57,090 nucleotides of DNA. It comes from Bacteroidales bacterium UBA4360 (GTDB lineage Bacteria; Bacteroidota; Bacteroidia; Bacteroidales; UBA932). The stretch covers positions 1 to 57,090 of the forward strand of contig DGSO01000025.1 of assembly GCA_002393945.1 (NCBI GenBank), read 5' to 3'. This document shows positions 24,869 through 34,233 of this stretch, in pieces (within the stretch, counting starts at the first letter, position 1; every line of letters begins with the position of its first letter). Position numbers and translations under genes: made by a program. The notes beneath the pieces were generated by a model. It was not told the origin of the DNA, did not search any database, and saw nothing but the letters and a program-made list of their open reading frames with translations.

Positions 24869-27613
24869 TTAGAAGGTTATTGTTACGCCGGCATTGAAGG
24901 TCCTCAATGCGGGATACAGTCCGGATACATTCTCCGGATCCAGGTTGTACTTCGCAAGAAGAGGGCTGAAGGTAAGAAGGTTCTGTCCGTTCACGAAGCA
25001 GCGGAAACCCTCTTTAACGGTATATCCGAGTTCCAGATTCCTGAGCTTGAGGAAACTTCCGTCCTTGATCCAGAGAGAGCTGGTGCGGTAGTTGTTCTCG
25101 TTGCTCTGGGTAGTAAGACGCGGGTATGTGGCGTTTGCACGGTTGTCTATGCCCTGGGTGGGATAATAAGCCCAAGCTCCCTTGGCGATTTCGTAAGCAT
25201 TGCCGTTGTCCACAAAGGCCACCGTCTGGTTCCAGTTGCTGAGGAGGTTGACCGATACGCCTGCAACGCCCTGGAAGAGGCACTGGAGATCGAACTTGCC
25301 GTAAGTGAGCTCGCCGCCAAAGACAAAGCCCCATTCGGGAACCCAGCTGCGGCCGATCCTGGTCACGTCGTTCTGGTCCACGACACCGTTCTTGTCAAGG
25401 TCCCGGTACTTGACGTCGCCAGGCTGGACGCTGCCGAATGCCGGAGTGGGAAGACCGGACACGAGATTGCCGGAATTGTCGAAGTCGGCCACATCGTAGA
25501 ACCCGTCTGCAACCAGGCCGATGTATGTTCCGTAAGGACGCCCGGTCTGGGCATTGTAGGAATGGGCGGGAGTGACCTCGGCCATGTAATCCACCGTGTT
25601 GTGAGCGTAAGAAACCGCCCCGTGGACATTGTATCCAAAGTCTCCTGCCTTGCCGGAATATGCCACTTCAAGTTCAAATCCGGTATTGGTCATGCGGCCG
25701 ATATTGGAGAACACATACTGCTTTCCATAATAGCCCATGAGGGAATTGTCAAGGGTGAGGATATCGGAACGCTTGTCAAGGAAGGCGTCGGCAGTGACGG
25801 AAAGACCGCCCATGCGGAAGTCGACGCCGATGTTCAGCTTGCGGCTCTTTTCTGCGTGGATGTCATCCGAAGGGGTGAACATCGGCACCAGTGAGCTCTG
25901 CCATGAAGGAGTGCCCGCACCGGTGTAGAAGCTGCCGATATAGCTGTAGGTATAATAATCCTTGAACAGATAACGTCCGTTGGAAGAATAGTTGGAAAGG
26001 ACTGAGGTGGCTCCTGAATCGGAGTATCCGCTCATGCCGGCAGAAAGCCTGAGCTTGAGCCAGTCTATGCCGCTTCCCTTCATGAAATCTTCGTTCGAAA
26101 GCACCCAGGCGCCGGACACTGTGGGATAGAAGGCCCAGCGGTGGCCCTTGGCATACGCGTCATTGCCGAATTCCGAGAAGGCAAACTCTGCAATGTACTT
26201 GTGTGCATAGTCATAATGGACAGTGCCATAGATGTTTGCAGTATTGTACTTGTAGGAGAAGTAGCCGTCGCCCTTGTAGGCTGACACCCCGAAGTTAAGG
26301 GTTGCGCTGACGTTATGGCTGCCTTCGCTGTAGTCATAGCCTGCAGTGAAGCGTCCCTGCTTCCAGTCCTGCATGCCGCCGGAGCCGTAACCGCTGGCGG
26401 TGATGGTAGTTGTCTGGTTTGTGGTGGTATTTGCACCATTGTGCCAACGGGCATAGTCCTTGGTCTTGGAATACGTGCTGAGGGTGTAGCTGTAAAGCGA
26501 CACGGCCTCTTCCAGGTACAGACCGGGAGTGATCATGTCCAGACGCTCGCGCACGGCGAGGTTGGTCTGCAGGCTGCGGCCCTTGTAGGAGTACCAGCCA
26601 AGGCTGTTTACGGAACCGTAAGGGTTGTTGGGATAAACCGCAGTACCACTCAGGTTCACACCGTCGGCATCATCAAATACATTGTATATATTGGACGGAT
26701 ACTTCTGCAGGTCTGCAAACAGAGAAGAGATTGCATAATTGGGGCGATGGAGCTGTTCGATACGGCCGCCCATGTCAAAACGCACCTCGAATATCTTGAG
26801 CACGTTGAAATCCAGATTAGCCCTGACGTTGAAGCGGTTATAACCAAGATTCTTGGTCTGGTCCGTATTCTTGGCGCCAAGGAGGCCCTGATTGCCGAGA
26901 TAATCCAGATTGATGTTGTAGCGGGCGTCCTTGGAACCTCCGCGGATGATTACATCGGCATCTGAGAAGGTACCGGTGCTGCGCATGGCCTCATCGTACC
27001 AGTCTACATTTGCGCCCGAGCCCGGATTGGCATATACCGGAGACCACTCCATGCCGTTATCATTGGAAACGGCCTGGTTGTAAAGAGTCTCATAATCGGC
27101 TGCACCGAGGGGCTTGTTCAAGGATGAAGGAGTCTGGAGTCCAAAGCGCAGGCGTGCCTGAATCTTGGGAGCACCTTCCTCACCGCGGCGGGTGGTTATC
27201 CTTATCACACCGTTGGCACCCCTTTCGCCATAAATCGCAAGGGCTGCGGCATCCTTGAGGATTTCCACCTTTTCGATTTCGGAGGGAGTCATCGCCCTCA
27301 TATATTCGGCGTTCACCTCGAAACCGTCGACGAAGATCTTGGCGGTGTTCCAGGAACCCACCCCGTAGCTTCCCATTCCGCGGATGAGCCACTTGGCGGT
27401 ATCATTTCCCAATTCTCCCGTACCCTGATATACGTTCATGCCGTTGAAGGCTCCGACAAAGGTATTGGAGAGGTTGGAATTCTCGGTCTTGTACAAGGTC
27501 TCGCCACTGGCCGTAGATATGGCTCCGGTGCCATAGTCCTGGGCCCTCAGGCCGAGAGCCAGGAAAAGAAGGGCGCCTGCGGCAAGCATATATCTTACTT
27601 TAGAATGTATCAT
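24869..27613 (-). CDS. SusC-like receptor lacking TonB box and N-terminal domain (pair 2)
   Basis: This is a 914-residue outer-membrane receptor with a signal peptide (ending LGLRAQ). Unlike the usual SusC, the mature protein starts directly at DYGTGAISTASG and runs into the plug (about 25-145, MRAMTPSEIEKVEILKDAAA and GANGVIRITT). The carboxypeptidase-like N-terminal domain and the EEVVVT-type TonB box are both missing. The 22-strand barrel follows, ending in FNAGVTITF. The frame cannot be extended, since the upstream gene ends 19 bases before the start. How it is energised is unclear. Confidence 0.93.
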   Translation of the reverse strand: MIHSKVRYMLAAGALLFLALGLRAQDYGTGAISTASGETLYKTENSNLSNTFVGAFNGMNVYQGTGELGNDTAKWLIRGMGSYGVGSWNTAKIFVDGFEVNAEYMRAMTPSEIEKVEILKDAAALAIYGERGANGVIRITTRRGEEGAPKIQARLRFGLQTPSSLNKPLGAADYETLYNQAVSNDNGMEWSPVYANPGSGANVDWYDEAMRSTGTFSDADVIIRGGSKDARYNINLDYLGNQGLLGAKNTDQTKNLGYNRFNVRANLDFNVLKIFEVRFDMGGRIEQLHRPNYAISSLFADLQKYPSNIYNVFDDADGVNLSGTAVYPNNPYGSVNSLGWYSYKGRSLQTNLAVRERLDMITPGLYLEEAVSLYSYTLSTYSKTKDYARWHNGANTTTNQTTTITASGYGSGGMQDWKQGRFTAGYDYSEGSHNVSATLNFGVSAYKGDGYFSYKYNTANIYGTVHYDYAHKYIAEFAFSEFGNDAYAKGHRWAFYPTVSGAWVLSNEDFMKGSGIDWLKLRLSAGMSGYSDSGATSVLSNYSSNGRYLFKDYYTYSYIGSFYTGAGTPSWQSSLVPMFTPSDDIHAEKSRKLNIGVDFRMGGLSVTADAFLDKRSDILTLDNSLMGYYGKQYVFSNIGRMTNTGFELEVAYSGKAGDFGYNVHGAVSYAHNTVDYMAEVTPAHSYNAQTGRPYGTYIGLVADGFYDVADFDNSGNLVSGLPTPAFGSVQPGDVKYRDLDKNGVVDQNDVTRIGRSWVPEWGFVFGGELTYGKFDLQCLFQGVAGVSVNLLSNWNQTVAFVDNGNAYEIAKGAWAYYPTQGIDNRANATYPRLTTQSNENNYRTSSLWIKDGSFLKLRNLELGYTVKEGFRCFVNGQNLLTFSPLLAKYNLDPENVSGLYPALRTFNAGVTITF

Positions 27614-27632
27614 AGCTGTAAGTTCTTTAGAA

Positions 27633-29462
27633 TCAATAACCGGGATTCTGAGTAATAGTACCCTTGTTCACCTCTGACTGAGGGAAAGGTTCAAGGAACA
27701 TGGCATCACTCCAGAAGGCGTTGTATGCAACTGCATCCCAATAAGTGTCAATCCAGGCGGCGGCATACGGCCAGGTTGCGGCATCATCGTCCTTGATGTT
27801 GAACTGGAGCATGCGCATGGGACCTCCGCAAATACCGTTGTCGATATTGTCGAGCTTCCAATGCTTTGCATCGTAGTAGCGGTGTCCGCCTTCCTGGAAG
27901 AATTCCACGGCGCACTCCCTCTGGATGATGGCGCGGAGCTTGGCCTGATCGGTCTCGGTGATCTTGGGAAGACCTGCACGATTGTGAACCTTGTTCAGAT
28001 TCTCAAGAGCCTTGTCGGTGTTTCCGTACTCGTTGTAAGCCTCGGCAAGATACAGATAGGTCTCGGCAAGACGGAACAGCGGCGGTTCAAACCACGTGCG
28101 GCTGCCTGCCTTATAGAAGAACTTCGTGCGTTCGCCGCAGCCCTTATCGGAGTCGATAGCTTTGGGGAAAACGTTGCCCTTGCCCTTGTCCGCTGCATAT
28201 CCGCCACGGTTCCAACCGGCATTCTGCCAGTAGTAGTCGCCGGGGTTGTTCATCGAATCGTGACCGCCGAACTTGATGTCGGCAAGTGCACGCGGTTCAA
28301 TCTTGGCCACGTTTGCAATCCAGTCAGAGCCGTTTCTGGGAGCGGCGTCTCCAACCTTCGGCCAGGACATTTCGGTGCCGTCGGCAGCCCAGTAGTTCTC
28401 AAGATGATTGGTGAGGACACCGCTGCAGTCTGTATCGTAACGGTTGTTGCCCTGGTAACGGGAGCAGTTCATGAAGTTCACTAGCGCATCCCAGCCGCCG
28501 GTATCGTCAAATTTGTAGGCGAGGATTATTTCCGAGTTGGAAGGGACTGACGTAGCGGTTGCATAGTCATCGAAAGCGTTGGGGTTGGGCATGCCCACGG
28601 CGGCGCCGCCGGTATTGACAAGTGCCACTCCGTTGGCTGCAGCCCAGTCCAGAACAGCTTCGTTGGCGTCGATTGCGGCTTTCCAGCGTTCTTTGTCGGC
28701 ATTACCCCAAGAGATGAGAGCATTGTTCTCCCCATTGTCAAGATAGGGGGTGGCGCTGTTGAAAAGCGGACGGGCGGCAAACTGGAGAGTACGGGCCTTG
28801 ATGGCAAGGACTGCACCCTTCGTCATGCGGCCGGTATTGGCGGCATCCCACTTCTCGGGAAGGAGTTTGTATGCGTCATCGCAAAGTCCGGAAATGAACT
28901 CTACCATCTCCTCGATGGTCATACGTCCTGCAGAAAGGTCGTCTGAAGACTCGAAGGCTTTCGTCACCTTGGGCACGCCGCCGTAGCGGTAGAACATACC
29001 CATGTAGCGGTAAGCGATAAGGGCGAGGGCCTCTCCCTTGATCTTGCCCTTGTCCTCGGGTGAGAGGTCGGCCACATTGTCGATGTTTTCATAGACGATG
29101 TAGCACTCGCGTATGAAAGCCCAGTTGTTTCCGTAGTTGTCGGCGCCGGCATCGGAGCCGTCAATACCCGTTACGGACAGGCCCTGCTGAACTATATTGT
29201 AGCTTCCGTGCCAGTTGTAGCCGCGGCCCACCTCTCCGGAGATGGCGCCAAGCGTACAATGGCCGATTCCGATACCTCCCGGCCAGCCGTGCCTAAGAAC
29301 ATCACGGTAGCAGCTCATGAGAGAGGCCTTGGCATTCTTCGCCGTAGTGAAAATTGCGGCCTGGTCAACGGTTCCGGTGGTATCCGGCTTCTCAAGGAAG
29401 TAACTGCAGGAAGCGGTAAGTGCAAGGATTGCAGCTGAAAGTATGATGAATATCTTTTTCAT
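27633..29462 (-). CDS. SusD-like outer-membrane lipoprotein (pair 1)
   Basis: This 609-residue lipoprotein (lipobox TASCSYFLEKPD) is a SusD/RagB family protein. It has the N-terminal helical region, the insert segments GYNWHGSYNIVQQG and FRLAETYLYLAEAYNEYGN, and the closing ITQNPGY. It follows the first SusC by 13 bases, as is normal for such pairs, and should capture oligosaccharide for that receptor. It is larger than its second paralogue and only distantly similar to it, so the two pairs probably prefer different fragments. Confidence 0.95.
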   Translation of the reverse strand: MKKIFIILSAAILALTASCSYFLEKPDTTGTVDQAAIFTTAKNAKASLMSCYRDVLRHGWPGGIGIGHCTLGAISGEVGRGYNWHGSYNIVQQGLSVTGIDGSDAGADNYGNNWAFIRECYIVYENIDNVADLSPEDKGKIKGEALALIAYRYMGMFYRYGGVPKVTKAFESSDDLSAGRMTIEEMVEFISGLCDDAYKLLPEKWDAANTGRMTKGAVLAIKARTLQFAARPLFNSATPYLDNGENNALISWGNADKERWKAAIDANEAVLDWAAANGVALVNTGGAAVGMPNPNAFDDYATATSVPSNSEIILAYKFDDTGGWDALVNFMNCSRYQGNNRYDTDCSGVLTNHLENYWAADGTEMSWPKVGDAAPRNGSDWIANVAKIEPRALADIKFGGHDSMNNPGDYYWQNAGWNRGGYAADKGKGNVFPKAIDSDKGCGERTKFFYKAGSRTWFEPPLFRLAETYLYLAEAYNEYGNTDKALENLNKVHNRAGLPKITETDQAKLRAIIQRECAVEFFQEGGHRYYDAKHWKLDNIDNGICGGPMRMLQFNIKDDDAATWPYAAAWIDTYWDAVAYNAFWSDAMFLEPFPQSEVNKGTITQNPGY

Positions 29463-29475
29463 AATTCCTGTAGCA

Positions 29476-32400
29476 TTAGAATCTGAAGCTCAGACCGGCC
29501 ATGAAGATGCGGGTGAGCGGATAGACATAGGTGCTTCCGTCGGTAGTTTCCGGGTCAATGCCGTAAGGAGTGAGGGCGTTGCGGAAAGTAAAGACGTTGT
29601 TGGCATTTGCATAAACCCTGACAGCCTGCAGGATGGTGTTTCTTCCACCCTTGCCCAGATCGAAGGTATAACCCAGTTCGATGTTTTTGAGCTTGAGATG
29701 GTCCGATGATACCATCCAGTAGTCACTGACCAGATAGTTGTTGTGAGAAGATGTGGCGGAATAAGCCGCACGGGGATAGGTGATGGTCTCGCCGGCAAGG
29801 TATTTCTCCTCTGTCCAGCGGCCGTCATACTGCCATTTCCATGCGTTGCCGGCATTCTTGAAGAAGGGGATGGTAAAACCGCTGTTAAGATAGTAGGAAC
29901 CATCCTTTGAGCCCGTGAAGAGAAGCTTCAGGTCAAAGCCCTTGTATGCGAACTGCATCTTGAAATTGAAATGATACAGGGCATAGTTGGGAAGGCCGAT
30001 GGGGCCCACATCATTCTGGTCGATCTTTCCGTCCTCGTCAAGGTCTTTGTAACGGATGTCGCCAAGGGTTGCCTGGTTGCCGGTATAAGTGTTATACGGG
30101 CGGGCGTCAAGCTCTTCCTGGGTATTGAACAGGCCAAGGCTGGTGAGTCCGTAGCGCTGGCCGATCATATGGCCGGTCTTGTTCATCCACTCGTACGGAT
30201 TGTTCGCTTCAGCCATATATATGATTTTGTTGCGGGAGTAACTGATATCGGCTCCCAGGGTATACATAAGGTCGCCCACCTTGTCCGTCCATCCAAGCAC
30301 CAGTTCGTAACCATGATTGGTGGTAATACCCACGTTTGCCGGAGGAACGTCACTCTCCTTCACGCCATAGATGCCGGGGATGATTCCAAGGGTTGTGAGG
30401 ATGTTGTTACGGTTCTCGCGGAAGTAGTCGAAGTCGATGGAAAGACGGCTGCCGAAGAACTTGGACTCTATACCCACATCGTACTTGCGGGCGCGCTCCC
30501 ATGTGATTGCGGGGTTGCCGAGGCTGCCCTCTTTCGCTCCTTCAAAATAGGTATTGGGAACGCTTCCGTCGCTGTTTCCGAGCCAATATCCGCCCTGACC
30601 CAGATTCCAGGTGTTGGGAAGATAGTAGTAACGGCGGCTTGCACCAAGGCGGTCATTACCAACCTCGCCGTAGGAAGCGCGCAGTTTCAGGAAGGTAAGT
30701 ATGTCATTCTTGGGGAACCAGGGCTCCAGGGTAGGTACCCAGCCTGCAGAAATTGCAGGGAAGAGGCCGAAGCGCATCCCTTCTGCAAACTGTTCGGTGC
30801 CGTTGTAACCCATGTTGAATTCGGCCATGTAGCGGTCGGCATAATTATAAGTGACACGGCCCACGAAACCCATGATGCCGGAAGGGACATGATAGGAGTC
30901 GGAAGGCATGGTATACTTGGAAGCCTTTCCAAGAAGGAGGGCGCTCCAGTTGTGGTCGCCGAAGGACTGTGCCCAGTCGAAACCGGCATCGAAATACAGC
31001 TTGTTCCAGTTGGAGTAGCCCCAGGACTCGAAGCTGCCCGCACCCATGCCGCCGCCGAAGAAGTCAAACTCCAGGGGGTTGTCGGCATTACGCTGAATGG
31101 TGTAGGAAGGGAGAGAAGGAGTATACTTCACATAGCGGTTGTAATTGTCCTGGTAGGATACGGTTACGTGCGACTTCAGGTTGGGCAGGAGATAATCCAT
31201 GCTGTGGTTCAGCTTGATGGTATTGTCCAGAAGGCTATTGTAAATAGTAGCCGTACCGCTCATGAGAAGGTTGTAAACCGCGTTCTGGTTACCGATGTTG
31301 CTGTTTGTCTTTGCAGCAAGCGGATTCTGCACAGAACCCTGGATACCGGCAAAGCCGCTGATCAGATGCCCGTCTACGATACCCGGAGAAATGAAGGGGT
31401 TGCAGTCGTAGATGTACTGCATGATGATCTTGTAACGGGCGCTCAGGTCGTAGGCATCGGCACCGTTGCCGGGACCGGTGGTCTCGCCGAACTGTCCGGC
31501 GGAGGTGACGCTGAGGGAGGTTCTGTCCGTTATCTTGATGTCAAAGTTGGAACGGAAGTTATAACGGTTGAAAAGAGACTGGGTGTCGGCCCCATAGTAC
31601 TTCACGCTTGAAGTGATACCTTCCTGGCGGAAATAGCCGAAGGAGACGAAGTACTTGACCCTGTCGGTGCCGCCGGAGACGTTGAGGTTGGCCTGGTACT
31701 GGGGTGCAACCTTGTTGAACTGCTCCTTGTAGAGGTTATGGTCGGCATAGTAGAGGGCGGGAGTATTCTTGAGCTGCTCCTTCTGCTCGTCGGTAAGGCC
31801 GGTCATGGCGTCCACTTCCTGGGGAGTGAAGTCACGGTTGTTCTTGAACTTCCAGAGGTCGTAATCGTCATAAATATAGGAGGACAGGCCTTCGTTTCCG
31901 GGATATGCCTTCTGCTCGTTGCGGATTGCCTCGTTGCGGAAGAGGGCATACTCGTAGGCCGTGACGCCTTCCTGCAGCATGGTTGCCGATGTGAGGCCGT
32001 AGTTCGCGGAGAAATTGATGACAGGCTTGCCCTGCGAGCCCTTCTTGGTGGTAACTATGATTACACCGTTTGCACCGCGGACACCGTACACTGCCGTGGA
32101 GGCTGCGTCCTTGAGGATGCTGATGCCCTGGATTTCATTGGGGTCCATGGCGTTGAACTCGGCAAAGGCCTGCTCGGAAGCCTGCTCTACACCGTCGATG
32201 ATAATAAGCGGAGTAGAGTCGCCATAGGTTGAGACGCCTCGCACATAGATGTTGGCGGCATTGCGGCCAGGCTCACCGGAAGTCTGCAGGCCGGCCACAC
32301 CCGGAGTATTGCCGATAAGGGCGTTCGAGATATTTGCCACCGGGGCAGATACAATGTCACTTCCGTTAACGGAAGAGATTGCACCGGTAACATTGACCTT

Positions 32401-32763
32401 CTTCTGGGTGGCAAAAGCGGTAACGACCACTTCTTCCATCAGGTTGATGTCCGGAGCGAGGGTGACATCCACACGGGCCTGGTTCGAAGGAACCGTTTTA
32501 GCCTGGGTGATGTAACCCATGAACTGGAACTCGAGGACGGTCTCTCCGGAAGGCACCCTGATGGAGTACTTTCCGTCGATGTCGGTGGAAACGCCGTTGG
32601 AACTTCCCTTCTGGAGCACGAATGCGCCCATGAGGGGTTCTCCCTGTTCGTCAACCACTGTACCGGCCACTGTTCTCGTTCCCTGGGCGTGCAGGGTCCA
32701 AGAGGCATTTCCCAGCAGCACCGCAAGGGCACATACAAGGATAGTTTTCAGTGTCTTGTTCAT
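29476..32763 (-). CDS. SusC-like TonB-dependent receptor (pair 1)
   Basis: This 1,095-residue outer-membrane transporter has a signal peptide (LHAQG), a carboxypeptidase-regulatory-like domain (about 29-110, TVAGTVVDEQGEPLMGAFV), a TonB box (EEVVVTAF, about 115), a plug (SISVLKD-type motif as GISILKDAASTAVYGVRGANG) and a beta-barrel ending in MAGLSFRF. It is a full-length, classical SusC. It should import oligosaccharides using TonB energy. It begins 15 bases after the GH26 gene, so the enzyme and the importer are co-transcribed. Confidence 0.96.
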   Translation of the reverse strand: MNKTLKTILVCALAVLLGNASWTLHAQGTRTVAGTVVDEQGEPLMGAFVLQKGSSNGVSTDIDGKYSIRVPSGETVLEFQFMGYITQAKTVPSNQARVDVTLAPDINLMEEVVVTAFATQKKVNVTGAISSVNGSDIVSAPVANISNALIGNTPGVAGLQTSGEPGRNAANIYVRGVSTYGDSTPLIIIDGVEQASEQAFAEFNAMDPNEIQGISILKDAASTAVYGVRGANGVIIVTTKKGSQGKPVINFSANYGLTSATMLQEGVTAYEYALFRNEAIRNEQKAYPGNEGLSSYIYDDYDLWKFKNNRDFTPQEVDAMTGLTDEQKEQLKNTPALYYADHNLYKEQFNKVAPQYQANLNVSGGTDRVKYFVSFGYFRQEGITSSVKYYGADTQSLFNRYNFRSNFDIKITDRTSLSVTSAGQFGETTGPGNGADAYDLSARYKIIMQYIYDCNPFISPGIVDGHLISGFAGIQGSVQNPLAAKTNSNIGNQNAVYNLLMSGTATIYNSLLDNTIKLNHSMDYLLPNLKSHVTVSYQDNYNRYVKYTPSLPSYTIQRNADNPLEFDFFGGGMGAGSFESWGYSNWNKLYFDAGFDWAQSFGDHNWSALLLGKASKYTMPSDSYHVPSGIMGFVGRVTYNYADRYMAEFNMGYNGTEQFAEGMRFGLFPAISAGWVPTLEPWFPKNDILTFLKLRASYGEVGNDRLGASRRYYYLPNTWNLGQGGYWLGNSDGSVPNTYFEGAKEGSLGNPAITWERARKYDVGIESKFFGSRLSIDFDYFRENRNNILTTLGIIPGIYGVKESDVPPANVGITTNHGYELVLGWTDKVGDLMYTLGADISYSRNKIIYMAEANNPYEWMNKTGHMIGQRYGLTSLGLFNTQEELDARPYNTYTGNQATLGDIRYKDLDEDGKIDQNDVGPIGLPNYALYHFNFKMQFAYKGFDLKLLFTGSKDGSYYLNSGFTIPFFKNAGNAWKWQYDGRWTEEKYLAGETITYPRAAYSATSSHNNYLVSDYWMVSSDHLKLKNIELGYTFDLGKGGRNTILQAVRVYANANNVFTFRNALTPYGIDPETTDGSTYVYPLTRIFMAGLSFRF

Positions 32764-32778
32764 ATCGTAGTCTTATTG

Positions 32779-34230
32779 TTATTTTATTTCATATCCTGCA
32801 GGGATGGTATACATATCCGGAAGATCCTTGGAGAAAAGGCTTCTGGGGTCATCATACATGGTGCGGAAATTATCTTCCGAAGGGTGGCCCGGATAAACGC
32901 TGAAGTAGTGCTTGTCACTTTCATTACTTCCCACATACTTGTTTCTCCACATGGTCACAAGGGATATCCTGCGCTCTGCAAGCGGAGCAAGTACGTGACG
33001 GGTCCAGAAATCGGTTTCAGTGAAGGACTCCTTGCCGTCCTCGGTTACGCCGCAGGGCTTTTTCTTGTCCATGGAGACTTCCTCAATGGCTTTGAGGTTG
33101 GCCGAAAAGGCGCTGTCATTGGTTCCGTGGTAGCAGTCCATGCCGATGAAATCCACCCAGTCGTCTCCAGGCCAGCGGAAAAGTATGCGCTCCTTGGCAT
33201 TGGAATAAACCGCATCCATCTGGGGAGAGACGCTGTACAGGAAGTTATGCACTCCCTTGGTGTCCCTGAGGTACTTTACCGTAAACTGCCAGAGAGAGAT
33301 GAAATCGCTCTCAGTGGTGCAGGAGGAGCCCCACCAGGACCAGCCCTGTGTATGCTCGTGATAAGGACGGAAAATCACCGGAATGAGTTTTCCGCGGGAA
33401 TCGTAGAGATTATTGGCGAAATCGGCACAGCGGTCAAGCCAGGTCAGGTATTTGGCCCGTGTGGACGTTCCTTCTGTAAGGATTTCCCTGACCACCTCAT
33501 TTGATGAATTGTCCCAGGAATCATTGCCTGTCTTGGGGTTGTTCAGATGTGCGCAGGCCAGGATGACCTCTCCCCTTTCGCGAGCTTCCAGGATTACGCG
33601 GCGGCGTATGGCGTTTGCCGATGATCCGTGGCGGTCATCCATGATCTCGGCAAAGTCCACGCTGAACACGCCGGGGTAATCACCGCAGACAGCCTTGGTG
33701 TCGGATTTGCCGGCCTCATCGTACCAGTAACGGCCATACCAGAGGTCGTCATGATGTCCGAACATCCAGCCGGTGTCAGCAATCTTCCACAGGTTTGCGA
33801 AGAGGGCTTTGGTCTCCTCGGTGGCATTCTTGTCCACGATATGAAGGGTTACCTTGCTCACTGGGTTCGCCTCCTGCGTGACTGTCACGCTCTTGGAATA
33901 ATAGCGGTCGTTCTTGTCGGTAAACCGGATTACACCGCTGCGCTCACCTGCATGTTCATTCCCTGCAGCTATGAAAGCGCGCATGAATGCCGTAGAGGCA
34001 GACTCGTCTTCACGAATCCAGTCCGCTTCGATGGAAACGGTATACTCGAAGTTCGCAGACACCTGAATACTGAACTTATTCTCCTGATACGGCACCTTGA
34101 CAATATCCTGACCGATGGTCATGGAACGAGTGTCCTTGGGTGCGGGATCCACCTTGGACCCACCGCCGCAGGACCAGATGGCCGACATGGCGATGAGGAC
34201 AGACAATACTATGTTCATTCTTCCGGGCAT
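32779..34230 (-). CDS. GH26 endo-beta-mannanase lipoprotein with BACON-like domain
   Basis: This 483-residue lipoprotein (lipobox IWSCGGG) should sit on the cell surface. A BACON-like Ig domain (about 35-130, FSIQVSANFEYTVSIEADWI) precedes a GH26 catalytic barrel. The acid/base Glu lies in RPYHEHTQGWSWWG (about 292) and the nucleophile Glu in GVTEDGKES (about 397), with GHHDDLWYGR near the start of the barrel. GH26 is chiefly beta-1,4-mannanase; some members cut mixed-linkage beta-glucan or xylan. The start could instead be the Met four codons in. It is the best single clue to the substrate. Confidence 0.92.
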   Translation of the reverse strand: MPGRMNIVLSVLIAMSAIWSCGGGSKVDPAPKDTRSMTIGQDIVKVPYQENKFSIQVSANFEYTVSIEADWIREDESASTAFMRAFIAAGNEHAGERSGVIRFTDKNDRYYSKSVTVTQEANPVSKVTLHIVDKNATEETKALFANLWKIADTGWMFGHHDDLWYGRYWYDEAGKSDTKAVCGDYPGVFSVDFAEIMDDRHGSSANAIRRRVILEARERGEVILACAHLNNPKTGNDSWDNSSNEVVREILTEGTSTRAKYLTWLDRCADFANNLYDSRGKLIPVIFRPYHEHTQGWSWWGSSCTTESDFISLWQFTVKYLRDTKGVHNFLYSVSPQMDAVYSNAKERILFRWPGDDWVDFIGMDCYHGTNDSAFSANLKAIEEVSMDKKKPCGVTEDGKESFTETDFWTRHVLAPLAERRISLVTMWRNKYVGSNESDKHYFSVYPGHPSEDNFRTMYDDPRSLFSKDLPDMYTIPAGYEIK

Positions 34231-34233
34231 TGC

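Noticed and set aside
29971..31611. Long open frame (546 codons) on the plus strand
   Set aside because: It lies wholly antisense to the classical SusC gene, whose product is clearly homologous; the plus-strand product has no recognisable features.
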